64,000 bases of DNA from Alphaproteobacteria bacterium (GTDB lineage: Bacteria; Myxococcota_A; UBA796; GCA-2862545), in assembly GCA_020632875.1 (NCBI GenBank), contig JACKET010000017.1, positions 62,001 to 126,000 on the forward strand, written 5' to 3'. This document shows positions 28,029 to 36,068 of this stretch, piece by piece. Numbering within the stretch: position 1 is the first letter of the stretch; the number at the start of each line of letters is the position of its first letter. A program made the translations under genes and the position numbers. The notes under the pieces were generated by a model. It was given only the letters and a program-made list of their open reading frames with translations, did no database searches and had not been told where the DNA came from.

Positions 28029-29617
28029 GCGACCGTCCAGTGGGCCCGGTACGCGGTGTTGCTCTCGATGAGCGCGTCGTGGCGGCCCTCCGCGACGATC
28101 CGGCCGCGCTCCAGCAACACCACGCGGTCGGCGCGCTGGGCGAACGAGGGCTCGTGGCTCGCGAACACCACGGTCTCCGGCCGCGACGCGAGCAGCTCGG
28201 CGATCCGTCCGCTCCACACGGGGTCCACCTCCGACGTCGCCTCGTCCAGCAGCAGCACGGGGCTGTCCGCCAGCAGGGCCCGCGCGAGGCAGAGCCGCTG
28301 GCGCTCCCCGCCCGAGAACCGCCCTCCCCGCTCGCCCATCCCCTCCGAGAGCCCGCGATCGAGCGCCACGTCGAGCCCCACGGTGTGGAGGAGCGCGGCG
28401 AGCGTGTCGTCGGACGCGTCCGGGCGCGCGAGCAGCAGGTTGTCGCGGACGGAGCGATCGAAGACCCAGGGGTCCTGGCGGAGCAGCAGCGCACGGCCGA
28501 CCTCGGCGCTCCCCTCTGGCTCCAACAGGCCCGCCAGCACGGCCAGGAGCGTGGACTTGCCGCTGCCGGACGCGCCCACGAGGGCCACCTTCTCGCCGGG
28601 CGCCACCTCGAGGTCCACCGGGCCTACGCGGCCCGGGACGACGACCTGGCGCAGCGCGAACCGCGACCCCGTCGGGAGCACGAGATCGGGCCGGTCGAGC
28701 ACGGCTTCGATGCGCTCCAGGGCCGCGACGGAGCGCTGGAGGAGCGTCCAGACCTCGGTGAGGCCCGTCAGCGGCCGCTGGAGCAGCGCGATGGACGCGG
28801 CGAACCCGACGACGGCGCCCGGCGTCAGGGATCCGACGCGCACGCTCTCCGCGCCCTGGAGCAACAGGGCGACGAGGCCGAGCGCCACACCGAGCTGGAC
28901 GAGCGCCGGCGGGACCGCGCGGACCCAGTCGCGGCGGGCGCGGGTCCGCGACTCGACGACCGAGAGGGCATCGATGCGCGCGACCTGGAGGTCCACCGCG
29001 CCGAGGTCGACGGTCGTCGAGAGCCCCGCCTGCTGGTCCTGGAGCTCGGCGAGGAGCGCGCGGTGCGCGGTGGTCCAGTCGCGGGTCGCGCGGCGCACGA
29101 GCACCCCGCCGAGCCACGCGACGAGCGCGAGCACCGGCGCCAGCAGGAGCGCCTGGAGCGCGAGGCCGGGCGCCAGACCCGCGGCGGCGCCGATCAGCGC
29201 GGCGGCGGCGACGGGATTGCGCAACGCGGTCACGAACGCCGACACGCCGTACTGGAGCTCGTCGGCCTCGTGTGTGAGGGCCGCGAGGCGCTCGCCGACG
29301 GGCCCGGGGTCGCGGGCGCACGCCTCGTGGAACCGCCGGTGCAGCGCGACGCGGAGGTCGTGGACGAGGCGCGTCGACAGGGTGCGCGTGATGGCCGAGC
29401 GCCCGACCATCAGCACCGACTGGAGGACGGCGACGACGACGAGCGCGGCGAGCCACCGGGTGGCGTCCTGGCCGTTCAGGAGCGCGTCCGAGGCCTGCTG
29501 GAGCGCCACGACCGCGGCTCCGGGCAAGAGGCCGGCAACGCCGAGCAGGCCGGTCGCGAAGACCACCGTGGGGACCGCCGTTCGGAAGTGCCGGAGGTAG
29601 CGGGTCACCCGGGTCAT
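28025..29617 (-). CDS. ABC exporter, MsbA-like (fused membrane and ATPase domains)
   Basis: A 530-residue half-transporter. The N-terminal part to about residue 310 carries membrane helices, for example AVPTVVFATGLLGVAGLLPG and ALVVVAVLQSVLMVG. The C-terminal ATPase has Walker A GASGSGKSTLLAVLAG near residue 350, the signature FSGGERQRLCLARAL near residue 431, Walker B SPVLLLDEATSEVD near residue 452 and the H-loop VFASHEPSF. It should act as a homodimer in the inner membrane. Position directly before the WaaA-LpxK fusion and after a polyprenyl-sugar-type glycosyltransferase makes lipid A flipping the likely job, as for msbA, which is next to lpxK in many bacteria. The ATPase part is somewhat shorter than in E. 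coli MsbA. Starts at ATG 29617. Confidence 0.85.
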   Translation of the reverse strand: MTRVTRYLRHFRTAVPTVVFATGLLGVAGLLPGAAVVALQQASDALLNGQDATRWLAALVVVAVLQSVLMVGRSAITRTLSTRLVHDLRVALHRRFHEACARDPGPVGERLAALTHEADELQYGVSAFVTALRNPVAAAALIGAAAGLAPGLALQALLLAPVLALVAWLGGVLVRRATRDWTTAHRALLAELQDQQAGLSTTVDLGAVDLQVARIDALSVVESRTRARRDWVRAVPPALVQLGVALGLVALLLQGAESVRVGSLTPGAVVGFAASIALLQRPLTGLTEVWTLLQRSVAALERIEAVLDRPDLVLPTGSRFALRQVVVPGRVGPVDLEVAPGEKVALVGASGSGKSTLLAVLAGLLEPEGSAEVGRALLLRQDPWVFDRSVRDNLLLARPDASDDTLAALLHTVGLDVALDRGLSEGMGERGGRFSGGERQRLCLARALLADSPVLLLDEATSEVDPVWSGRIAELLASRPETVVFASHEPSFAQRADRVVLLERGRIVAEGRHDALIESNTAYRAHWTVA

Positions 29618-30987
29618 CGCGCGACCTCGAAGAGATCCCATCGGCCCACGACGCGGCCGCGGATGTCGCGCCCCTCGAGCGGATGGCGGGTCTTGGAAGC
29701 GTGCGTCGCGTCCGGGCAGATCGCGTCGCCCGACGTGTGCGGGCGCACGAACAGGAAGGTCTCGGGCACCTCGACGCCCCACAGGTCGAACTGGTCGCGT
29801 CGTCCGCAGCCCGGGTACGCGGCCGCGGGGATGCCCGTGTACCACCAGATCAGCGCGGCCTCCTGGTAGCGCTCGGTGAGCACGGGGGTCGCTTCGACGG
29901 CGCGCGGCTCGCGCGGCCCGACGCCCAGCGGGAGGGCCCAGCCGGCCACGGACGACGCGAGCGGGCGCCCCTCGCGCACACGGTCGGCGGGATCGATGCG
30001 CAGCGGCACGACGCCGACCTCCGCATGGGTCACGAGCAGCGCGGAGCCCGCGAGCCCCGTTCCGACAGCGAGCCAGCCGGCGCGCTGCATCCAGGCCGTG
30101 CCGCGCGACGCGAGCAGGCCGACGCCGATCCAGAACGGCGCCAGCCAGTGCGCCTCGGGCGGCCCGCCGAACGATGCCAGCAGGAACACCATGCCGACCG
30201 GCGCGCTGCACCACCACGCGACGCGATCGACCCGGTCCAGCGGGGCTCGCGCGAGGCCTGCCGTGCCGAGCAGCACCCCGAACGGGGTCGCGACGCCGAG
30301 CTGCTGGCCCACGACGCCGAGCGGCCCGGTAAGGCCCGGCGCATCGGGGTTCACGAGCCCTTCGCGGAGCTGGAACCGCACGCTCACCCAGTCGTGGCTG
30401 GCGAGCCAGCCGGCATGCGGGATCAGGAGCAGCGCGGCGAGGGCGCTGCCGGCCCACATCCACGGGCTCTTCCAGTCGCCCGTGCCCGCCCAGAGCAGCG
30501 GGAGCAGGAGGATCGCGGTGTACTTCGCGTAGACGCCCAGCGCGACGCACGCTCCGGCGAGCAGCCACGCGGGGCCACCGAGGATGGCGGCCGACATCGC
30601 GCCCGCCCAGCACCCGAGGAGGAAGGCGTCGGGCGTCGCGAATCCGGTCAGCCACGCGAGCGACGGGATGCCGACCCACCAGGCGGCGAGCAGCACGCGG
30701 TCCTTCGCCCAGTGGAGCAGCGCGGCGGCCCCGGCACACCCGGCGAGGATGGCGGGCAGGCGCAGCGCGACGTCGTGGTCGCCGAGCACGGCGCGGGTGG
30801 CGGCGAGGATCCAGGCGATCAGCGGCGGTTGATCGTAGTACCCGAGCGCCAGGTGCTCCGACCAGAGCGCGTAGTACGCCTCGTCGGCGAGGAGGTCCCA
30901 GCGCGTGGCGAGCACGGCCTTGCACGCCGCGACGACGGCGATGGCCGCGACCGCCCACACCACGTCGGGCTCTTCCTCGGTCGACAT
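29614..30987 (-). CDS. Membrane glycosyltransferase, GT39/GT83 (PMT/ArnT) type
   Basis: The 457-residue protein is a polytopic inner-membrane protein with about ten hydrophobic segments. Near its N-terminus it carries DEAYYALWSEHLALGYYDQPP, split here as DEAYYALWSEHL and ALGYYDQPPLIAW. The acidic D-E pair in the first periplasmic loop and the YYDxPP motif are characteristic of ArnT and other PMT-fold glycosyltransferases that use polyprenyl-phosphate sugars. It probably decorates lipid A or a protein with an uncommon sugar on the periplasmic side. The start at ATG 30987 is divergent from the pterin dehydratase gene with about 33 bp between them. The gene overlaps the MsbA-like transporter by four bases, consistent with envelope function. 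Sugar donor and acceptor are not known. Confidence 0.83.
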   Translation of the reverse strand: MSTEEEPDVVWAVAAIAVVAACKAVLATRWDLLADEAYYALWSEHLALGYYDQPPLIAWILAATRAVLGDHDVALRLPAILAGCAGAAALLHWAKDRVLLAAWWVGIPSLAWLTGFATPDAFLLGCWAGAMSAAILGGPAWLLAGACVALGVYAKYTAILLLPLLWAGTGDWKSPWMWAGSALAALLLIPHAGWLASHDWVSVRFQLREGLVNPDAPGLTGPLGVVGQQLGVATPFGVLLGTAGLARAPLDRVDRVAWWCSAPVGMVFLLASFGGPPEAHWLAPFWIGVGLLASRGTAWMQRAGWLAVGTGLAGSALLVTHAEVGVVPLRIDPADRVREGRPLASSVAGWALPLGVGPREPRAVEATPVLTERYQEAALIWWYTGIPAAAYPGCGRRDQFDLWGVEVPETFLFVRPHTSGDAICPDATHASKTRHPLEGRDIRGRVVGRWDLFEVAR

Positions 30988-31020
30988 CAGGGCTGGTTAT
31001 CGGGGATGGCCGGAGGAGAC

Positions 31021-31359
31021 ATGTCCGAAGACCTTTCATCCAAGCACTGCGTACCCTGCCGCGGGGGCGTCCCGCCCATGACGTCCGAGCAGATCGCGGC
31101 ACTCCTCCCCGAGCTCGACGGCTGGCAGGCGGTCGACGACCACCACCTCACGAAGACGTTCCCCTTCCCCGACTTCGCCCAGGCGCTGGCGTTCGTGAAC
31201 CGCGTCGGTGCGGTCGCCGAGGACGAGGGCCACCACCCCGACATCCTGCTGCGCTGGGGCTCGGCGCGGGTCGACATCTGGACGCACAAGATCGACGGGC
31301 TGACGTACAGCGACTTCGTGCTCGCCGCGAAGTGCGACGACGTCCGTTCGTCGGGATGA
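31021..31359 (+). CDS. 4a-hydroxytetrahydrobiopterin dehydratase (pterin-4a-carbinolamine dehydratase)
   Basis: A 112-residue protein of the PCD/PhhB family, which dehydrates the carbinolamine formed by aromatic amino acid hydroxylases and recycles the pterin. The active-site signature GHHPDILLRW is preserved inside AEDEGHHPDI, and the second conserved site IWTHKIDGLTYSDF follows. The N-terminal region includes CVPCRGGVPPM. The ATG at 31021 is directly preceded by a strong GGAGGAG box; the later ATG at 31078 lacks one. No phenylalanine hydroxylase gene is adjacent, so the partner is elsewhere or the role is non-canonical. Its 3' end faces repeat element A and the end of lpxB. Confidence 0.92.
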   Translation: MSEDLSSKHCVPCRGGVPPMTSEQIAALLPELDGWQAVDDHHLTKTFPFPDFAQALAFVNRVGAVAEDEGHHPDILLRWGSARVDIWTHKIDGLTYSDFVLAAKCDDVRSSG

Positions 31360-31386
31360 GCCTGGAGCCGGGAGCCTGGAGCCGGG
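31359..31386. repeat. Perfect 14-bp tandem duplication
   Basis: AGCCTGGAGCCGGG occurs twice in direct succession at 31359-31372 and 31373-31386, just after the pterin dehydratase stop. It lies next to element A but outside its arms. Confidence 0.9.
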
Positions 31387-31419
31387 AGGGCCGAAGCGGT
31401 CGGGCTTCGGGCGTCCTCC

Positions 31420-31734
31420 GGGCATCACGCAGATGACGCAGATGGACGCGGATGACGCAGAAACGAGGGCGTCGGGGGTCGCGCGTTCTCGTGTCCCCGG
31501 AAGCTGTCGAGGGGTCCACTCGAAGACGGTGCACGGGGAGAGGAAGACGCTCGACCCGTGACGACCAGCGCGCGATCCGCCGTCCCAGGCCCCTGAAACG
31601 TCCGGCTGCTCTGGTGAGCGCTGCTTCCCGAACCCTGTCCAGACAATCTCGACTCCGGGGACCGAAGACGCTCGACCCGTGACGGCCTGGTTTCTGCGTC
31701 ATCTGCGTCCTTCTGCGTCATCTGCGTGATGCCC
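31420..31734. repeat. Repeat element A: 315-bp element with 49-bp terminal inverted repeats
   Basis: The ends at 31420-31468 and 31686-31734 are inverted copies that match at 46 of 49 positions (GGGCATCACGCAGATGACGC start). Inside each arm is a degenerate 9-10 bp periodic pattern built on ACGCAGATG and ACGCAGAAG. Pairing continues inward more weakly through CGTC, GGGTCG, GCGT and TCCCCGGA. A 21-bp direct repeat (GAAGACGCTCGACCCGTGAC core) occurs at 31543-31563 and 31664-31684. No open frame resembling a transposase fits. The element lies between convergent gene ends, and its right arm contains the lpxB stop codon. Element B at 35713-36033 is clearly related. I infer a MITE-like or hairpin-forming dispersed repeat. 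Confidence 0.85.
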
Positions 31735-32776
31735 GAACGCTCGCTTCCCAAGGCGATCGGCCGACCGCGGCGGCCACGCGCTCCACCGCGCCGTGCGGGT
31801 CGAGGATCTCGCCGACCTCGACGAGCCCGTCGCTGACGCGGTCTCCCGCGGGGCCGAGCAGGTGTTCGACGTGCCCGCGGAGGACGGCGGGGGCGAGGTC
31901 CTGGACGACCTCGGGGACGAGAGGTCGGCCGAGCACCAGGTTCGGGAGCGCGAGGTACGGGACGCGCACGAGGCGGCGCGCGATTCGGTGCGTGAGCGCG
32001 GAGGTCTGGTAGGCCGCGACCATCGGGACGCCCGCTGCGGCGAGCTCGAGCGTCGCGGTGCCCGCGCAGGTCAGCGCCGCGCGGACCTCCTGCGCCATCG
32101 CCGGGACGGACGGGACGACACGGGCTCCGGGGACGACCGGCGCCATACCCGGCGGGACGGCCTCGACGACGGGCAGGCCGATGTCCGCGGCGACCGATGC
32201 GAACACGGGGCCGAGCCGGGCGCGCTCCGAATCGCGGGACCCGGCCGCGATGCCGAGCGCCTCGGGGCGTGCGGAGCGCGGCGCTGCGGCGGCCGGGTGC
32301 CCGGTGAAGGTCGCCACCGGGCCGAACAGCGCGGGCTCGAACGGGAGCAGGCACGCGAGCGCGTCGACGGACGCCGCGACCCGTGCGGCCCGTCCCGGCC
32401 GCCACGCCCACACCTGCGGAGCGACCCAGTGCACCACGCGGACCCGGCCCTTCAGCCGTCGCGCGAGGCGCAGCGCGAACGAGGGGCTGTCGATGGTGAC
32501 GACGACTTCGGGGCGCAGGGCGAGGATGTCGCGCTCGAGGGTCGCGAGGAGCCCGGCCAGACGGGGCAGATGGCGCACGACCTCGGTGAGGCCCACGAGC
32601 GACAGCGCGTCGATCGAGGCCAGCGGTCGGACGCCGGCGGCCTGCATCGCCGGGCCGCAGACGCCGTGCAGGTCCGCGTCGAGGTGAGCGGCGAGCGCCG
32701 CGCCGAGCTGGTCTCCCGACCGCTCCCCCGCGACGAGGACCGCGCGCTTCAGCGGCCGAGCCCGCCCCGGCACACG
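31718..32776 (-). CDS. lpxB: Lipid-A-disaccharide synthase LpxB
   Basis: The GT19 enzyme condenses UDP-2,3-diacylglucosamine with 2,3-diacylglucosamine-1-phosphate. Key segments are VLVAGERSGDQLGA, DSPSFALRLARRLKG, VVHWVAPQVWAWRPGR, ALTCAGTATLELAAAGVPMV and YLALPNLVLGRPLVPEVVQ, all standard LpxB landmarks. The start is unusual. The expected N-terminus begins at a CTG (32752) forming CTGA with the lpxA stop, while the nearest standard start is GTG 32776, which overlaps lpxA by 28 nt and adds a basic leader. The C-terminus ends inside the right arm of repeat element A, and the protein (344-352 residues) is shorter than the roughly 380 usual. Translation is coupled to lpxA. Confidence 0.88.
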   Translation of the reverse strand, partial: RVPGRARPLKRAVLVAGERSGDQLGAALAAHLDADLHGVCGPAMQAAGVRPLASIDALSLVGLTEVVRHLPRLAGLLATLERDILALRPEVVVTIDSPSFALRLARRLKGRVRVVHWVAPQVWAWRPGRAARVAASVDALACLLPFEPALFGPVATFTGHPAAAAPRSARPEALGIAAGSRDSERARLGPVFASVAADIGLPVVEAVPPGMAPVVPGARVVPSVPAMAQEVRAALTCAGTATLELAAAGVPMVAAYQTSALTHRIARRLVRVPYLALPNLVLGRPLVPEVVQDLAPAVLRGHVEHLLGPAGDRVSDGLVEVGEILDPHGAVERVAAAVGRSPWEASVRASRR

Positions 32777-33537
32777 CCGCGCTCGGACTCGCCGATGAAC
32801 TGCACGAGCTCGGCGACCTCGGGCACGTCGGGGTACGCCTCGGACGCGCGCGACATCGCGACCTTGCGCGGCAGGCCCTCCACGAACAGGAGGCGCCAGG
32901 CCTCCTTGAGCGCCGTGATCACGTCGTTCGTGGCTCCCGCGCGGCGCAGGCCGATGATGTTCAGGCCGTAGAGCCGGGCCCGGTCGCCCTGTGCGAGCGT
33001 GAAGGGCGGAACGTCCTGGGCGCACATGGCCCCGCCGCCGACCATCGCGAGCCGGCCGACGCGGCTGTGCTGGTGCACGGCGCAGAGCCCGCCGAGGATG
33101 GCGCCATCCTGGATCTGGACGTGCCCCGCGATGGCGGCGCTGTTCGCGAACATGCAGTCGTCCCCGACCCTGCAGTCGTGCGCGACGTGGCTGTTCGCCA
33201 TGAAGTAGTTCCGGTCGCCGATGACGGTCGTGCGGGCGCCCGAGCTGGAGCCGCGATGCGCGGTGGAGAACTCGCGGAACACGTTCTCGCGGCCCACGAC
33301 GAGCGTGGTCTCGACGGAGAGGTCGTGCTTGCGGTCCTGCGCGAGATCGCCGAGCACGACGTGCGCGTGCAGGACGGTGCCCTCGCCCACGGTGGTGGGC
33401 CCGTGCACGACGGAGTGCGGCCCGACGACGACGCCGTCCGCCAGCTTCACACCGGCGCCGATGATGGCGAAGGGCCCGATCTCGACGTCACCGAGCTCGG
33501 CGGAGGGGTCGACGAGGGCGGAGGGATGGATGGCCAT
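32749..33537 (-). CDS. lpxA: UDP-N-acetylglucosamine acyltransferase LpxA
   Basis: The 262-residue left-handed beta-helix acyltransferase adds the first 3-hydroxyacyl chain to UDP-GlcNAc. Hexapeptide repeats run from MAIHPSALVDPSAELGDVEI through about residue 190. The catalytic-histidine region is MANSHVAHDCRVGDD, followed by ANSAAIAGHVQIQDGAILGG, and the C-terminal LpxA helix domain has LYGLNIIGLRRAG. Length fits the family. ATG 33537 follows the fabZ stop by 2 nt. LpxC and LpxH/LpxI are not in the window. Confidence 0.95.
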   Translation of the reverse strand: MAIHPSALVDPSAELGDVEIGPFAIIGAGVKLADGVVVGPHSVVHGPTTVGEGTVLHAHVVLGDLAQDRKHDLSVETTLVVGRENVFREFSTAHRGSSSGARTTVIGDRNYFMANSHVAHDCRVGDDCMFANSAAIAGHVQIQDGAILGGLCAVHQHSRVGRLAMVGGGAMCAQDVPPFTLAQGDRARLYGLNIIGLRRAGATNDVITALKEAWRLLFVEGLPRKVAMSRASEAYPDVPEVAELVQFIGESERGVCRGGLGR

Positions 33538-33539
33538 GC

Positions 33540-33968
33540 CTACTCCCTGTCCACGGTGGCCATGAAGGTGCCGGTCGCGGCGCGCTTCCCGCCCACGCGG
33601 GCCGTTCCGGAGAAGGTCCACATGTGGTGCCGCTCTTCGATGACCTCGACCTCGAGCTCGAGCACGTCGCCCGGGCGGACCATCTGGCGGAAGCGCATCT
33701 TGTCCATCCCGACGAGGTACACGTTGCCGCCCGCCCGATCGGTGTGCGCCGACGCGAAGACGATGCCGGCGGTCTGGGCGAGCGCTTCGCTCATCAGCAC
33801 GCCCGGGAGGATGGGCTCGCCGGGGAAGTGGCCCACGCACCAGAACTCGTCGTCCCGCACGTACTTCCGCGCCAGGGCGCGCTTGCCGGGCTCGATCTCC
33901 ACGACCTCGTCGACCATGAGCATCGGGTCGCGGTGAGGGATGAGCTTCTGGATCTGCTCTCGGTTCAT
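33540..33968 (-). CDS. fabZ: 3-hydroxyacyl-ACP dehydratase FabZ
   Basis: A 142-residue hot-dog-fold enzyme of fatty acid elongation. It begins with the typical IPHRDPMLMVDEV and carries the active-site helix GHFPGEPILPGVLMSEALAQ with His and Glu in place. The C-terminal hydrophobic strand set includes MDKMRFRQMVRPGDVL and ATGTFMATV. FabZ competes with LpxA for 3-hydroxyacyl-ACP, and its place between lpxD and lpxA is the classic arrangement. ATG 33968 overlaps the lpxD stop by four bases, so the ratio of the two products is probably set by coupling. Confidence 0.95.
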   Translation of the reverse strand: MNREQIQKLIPHRDPMLMVDEVVEIEPGKRALARKYVRDDEFWCVGHFPGEPILPGVLMSEALAQTAGIVFASAHTDRAGGNVYLVGMDKMRFRQMVRPGDVLELEVEVIEERHHMWTFSGTARVGGKRAATGTFMATVDRE

Positions 33969-35008
33969 TCGTCCTTCCCGTCAGCGGGACCTTCTACCTT
34001 CCGGCGGAGTCGCTCGACCACCCGCAAGGTCTCGGGGAGCTGGCGCAGGGCCGCGACTTCCCGCAGCCACAGGTGGTATCGACGCGCGGGCGAGCCGCCG
34101 AGGCGGACCCGCGGCGGCACGTCGCGGCTGGCGCTCGCAAGGCCCGCGAACACCACGTCGTCGCCGACCTCGATGCCGTCGACGACCGCGGTACGCCCGG
34201 CCATCACGACGCGGTTGCCGAGCTTGGCGCCGCCCGCGACGCCGGCGAACGCGGCGATGAGGCACTCGGCCCCGACGCGCACGCCGTGGGCGATCTGCAC
34301 GAGGTTGTCGAGGCGCGACCCGCGGCCGATGCGCGTCTCGTCGAGGGCCGCGCGGTCGACGCACGCATTGGCGCCGATCTCGACGTCGTCTTCGAGCACC
34401 ACGGTGCCGAGCTGGGGCACGCGGAGCACGCCCCCCTGCCCCACCACGTGGCCGAACCCGTCGGCCCCGACGATGGCGCCGGGCTGGAGCCAGCAGCGGG
34501 CGCCGACGACACAGCGCTCCATCACGACGGCGTGCGGCATGATGCGCGACCCGGCGCCGATGACGGCGTGGCGCCCGACGAACGCGTGCGCGCCGACCCA
34601 CGCGCCCGCTTCGACGTGCGCGCCCGCCTCGATCACCGCGAACGGGTCGATGGTCGCGCCTTCGACGTGGGCCGTGGGGTGCACCGACGCCTTCTCGTGG
34701 ACGCCGGGATCGGGCCACTCGAGCGGCAGCATGTGCGCGGCGGCCACCGCATAGGCGAACCGGGGATTCGGGTGTCGCAGGACGACGGCGCCGGCCGGGC
34801 ACTCCATGTCGCCACGCGCGATGAGCACGCCGGCCCGCGTGCCCGGGAGCATCGACATCCAGCGGCCGCCCGAGCAGAACGAGAGGTCGCCGGGCCCGGC
34901 GTTGCCGAGCGAAGCCACACCCGTGACCACGCGGTCTTCGGGGCCTTCGCACGTGGCCCCGATCCATGCGGCGATCGTGCCGGCCGAGACGGGCGCGGGG
35001 CGGCTCAT
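33965..35008 (-). CDS. lpxD: UDP-3-O-(3-hydroxyacyl)glucosamine N-acyltransferase LpxD
   Basis: The 347-residue protein has the LpxD N-terminal uridine-binding domain (VVTGVASLGNAGPGDLSFCS) and then left-handed beta-helix hexapeptides such as ASVHPTAHVEGATIDPFAVI. The catalytic-histidine region RLDNLVQIAHGVRVG is present, as are CLIAAFAGVAGGAKLG and the C-terminal helical tail. It adds the second 3-hydroxyacyl chain during lipid A synthesis in the cytoplasm. ATG 35008 lies 1 nt beyond the ompH stop. The ompH-lpxD-fabZ-lpxA-lpxB order is widely conserved in proteobacteria; no lpxI or gfo gene lies between lpxA and lpxB. Confidence 0.95.
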   Translation of the reverse strand: MSRPAPVSAGTIAAWIGATCEGPEDRVVTGVASLGNAGPGDLSFCSGGRWMSMLPGTRAGVLIARGDMECPAGAVVLRHPNPRFAYAVAAAHMLPLEWPDPGVHEKASVHPTAHVEGATIDPFAVIEAGAHVEAGAWVGAHAFVGRHAVIGAGSRIMPHAVVMERCVVGARCWLQPGAIVGADGFGHVVGQGGVLRVPQLGTVVLEDDVEIGANACVDRAALDETRIGRGSRLDNLVQIAHGVRVGAECLIAAFAGVAGGAKLGNRVVMAGRTAVVDGIEVGDDVVFAGLASASRDVPPRVRLGGSPARRYHLWLREVAALRQLPETLRVVERLRRKVEGPADGKDE

Positions 35009-35009
35009 C

Positions 35010-35510
35010 TCACTTCTGGGCGGCGTTGTACCGCTTGACCAGCTCTTCGGTCATGTCGATCGTCGTGCCGCCCATGTACACCACGGCCGCGCGGTCGAGG
35101 ACGAGGTCGTACCCCTTCTCCTTCGCGAGCTTCTCGCTGATCGTCCGCATCTTCACGTCGAGATCCTGCAGCATCGTGTAGTAGGTCTGCTGCATCTCGG
35201 CTTCGTACTGCTGGTTGAGCTGCAGGAACCGCTGCTCCTTCATCCCGATCTTCTTCTCCTCCTCCATCTTCTGGGCGTCGGAGAGGACCAGGGCGCGGTT
35301 CTTGTAGTCCTCGTACTCGGCCTTGAGCTCGTCTTCGAGCTTCTTCAGCTCGCCGAGGCGGCTGGAGTACATGGCATCGAGCTTCGTCTGGGCCTGCTTG
35401 CCCTCTTCGGTCTCGTTGACCGCCCGCTGGAAGTCGACGACGGCGATTCCGCCGGCGAACGCGGAGGTGGACACGGACAGGGCGGCAGCGAATGCGAGCG
35501 CACGGAGCAT
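35010..35510 (-). CDS. Periplasmic chaperone Skp/OmpH
   Basis: A 166-residue exported protein with a normal signal peptide (MLRALAFAAALSVSTSAFAG) and an OmpH-like body. It has a beta strand IAVVDFQRAVNETEEGKQAQ, a long charged coiled-coil hairpin from about residue 45 to 125, then a closing strand GYDLVLDRAAVVYMG. It should hold unfolded outer-membrane proteins on their way to BamA, the gene upstream in the same strand. The start at ATG 35510 has GGAG about 8 nt before it. Unlike the usual tight bamA-skp spacing, about 560 bp containing repeat element B separates the two, so it may have its own promoter. Confidence 0.92.
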   Translation of the reverse strand: MLRALAFAAALSVSTSAFAGGIAVVDFQRAVNETEEGKQAQTKLDAMYSSRLGELKKLEDELKAEYEDYKNRALVLSDAQKMEEEKKIGMKEQRFLQLNQQYEAEMQQTYYTMLQDLDVKMRTISEKLAKEKGYDLVLDRAAVVYMGGTTIDMTEELVKRYNAAQK

Positions 35511-35700
35511 CAGGGGTTCTCCAAGCAGGACGAGCGGCCTGGTAGCGGGTTTCGGGGCTGCTTGCCATAACGGGTGAGCGGCCGAACGTATTTCGTGGGG
35601 GCACGTTCATCGCCGTGCGGCGACGCCGGAGGGGTGCCTCCGGATGCTCCGAGCGGGGTCCGTCTCACGCAGATGACTGTGTCGGAAGGGATCGAGCTTC
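35511..35700. other. Noncoding segment upstream of ompH
   Basis: This 190-bp part of the bamA-ompH gap shows no gene. Its right part contains a stray partial arm match (TCACGCAGATGAC at 35665-35677) that resembles the element ends, so element B may once have been longer or flanked by a decayed copy. A promoter for ompH would lie here, but I see no convincing -35/-10 pair. Confidence 0.5.
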
Positions 35701-36042
35701 GAGCGTCCCGAGGCATCACGCAGATGACGCAGAAGGACGCAGATGACGCAGAAACGAGGCCGCCCCGGGTCGAGCGTCTTCGCGTCCCCGGAGCGCGAGT
35801 GGGCCTTCTTGCGGATCGGATTGGAGACTCACCAGAGCAGGCCGGCGTTTCGGCTGCTCGGGTGAGTCTTGGTGTCGATCCGGCGGAAGGCCCACTCGGG
35901 CAATTCGACCGTCGACACGGACCGTCGAGGCGCGGAGGTTCCGAACCGCGAACGCGGGGACACGAGGAGGTCCGACCCAGCATCTGCCTTGTTTCTGCGT
36001 CATCTGCGTTCGTCTGCGTCATCTGCGTGATGCTGGACGCTC
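35701..36042. repeat. Repeat element B: near-palindromic element with 48-bp terminal and 45-bp nested inverted repeats
   Basis: The arms at 35713-35760 and 35986-36033 are inverted copies with 45 of 48 matches. GAGCGTCC flanks the outside in inverted orientation at 35701-35708 and 36035-36042. A second, nested inverted repeat (35796-35840 against 35854-35898) matches at 35 of 45 positions around a 13-bp centre. Segments between these also pair (GGGTCG and CGTCCCCG). The whole element can therefore fold as one long interrupted hairpin. Its left arm is within 3 bp in 49 of element A's left arm, and A's internal TCACCAGAGCAG core is present here too. It separates bamA from ompH and has no transposase frame. 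Confidence 0.85.
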
Positions 36043-36068
36043 GGGGCACGAGAACGTCGGGCGACGCC

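Noticed and set aside
31420..31734. Element A as an insertion sequence
   Set aside because: No transposase-sized frame or DDE/HUH motif is present. It is kept as a non-coding inverted-repeat element.
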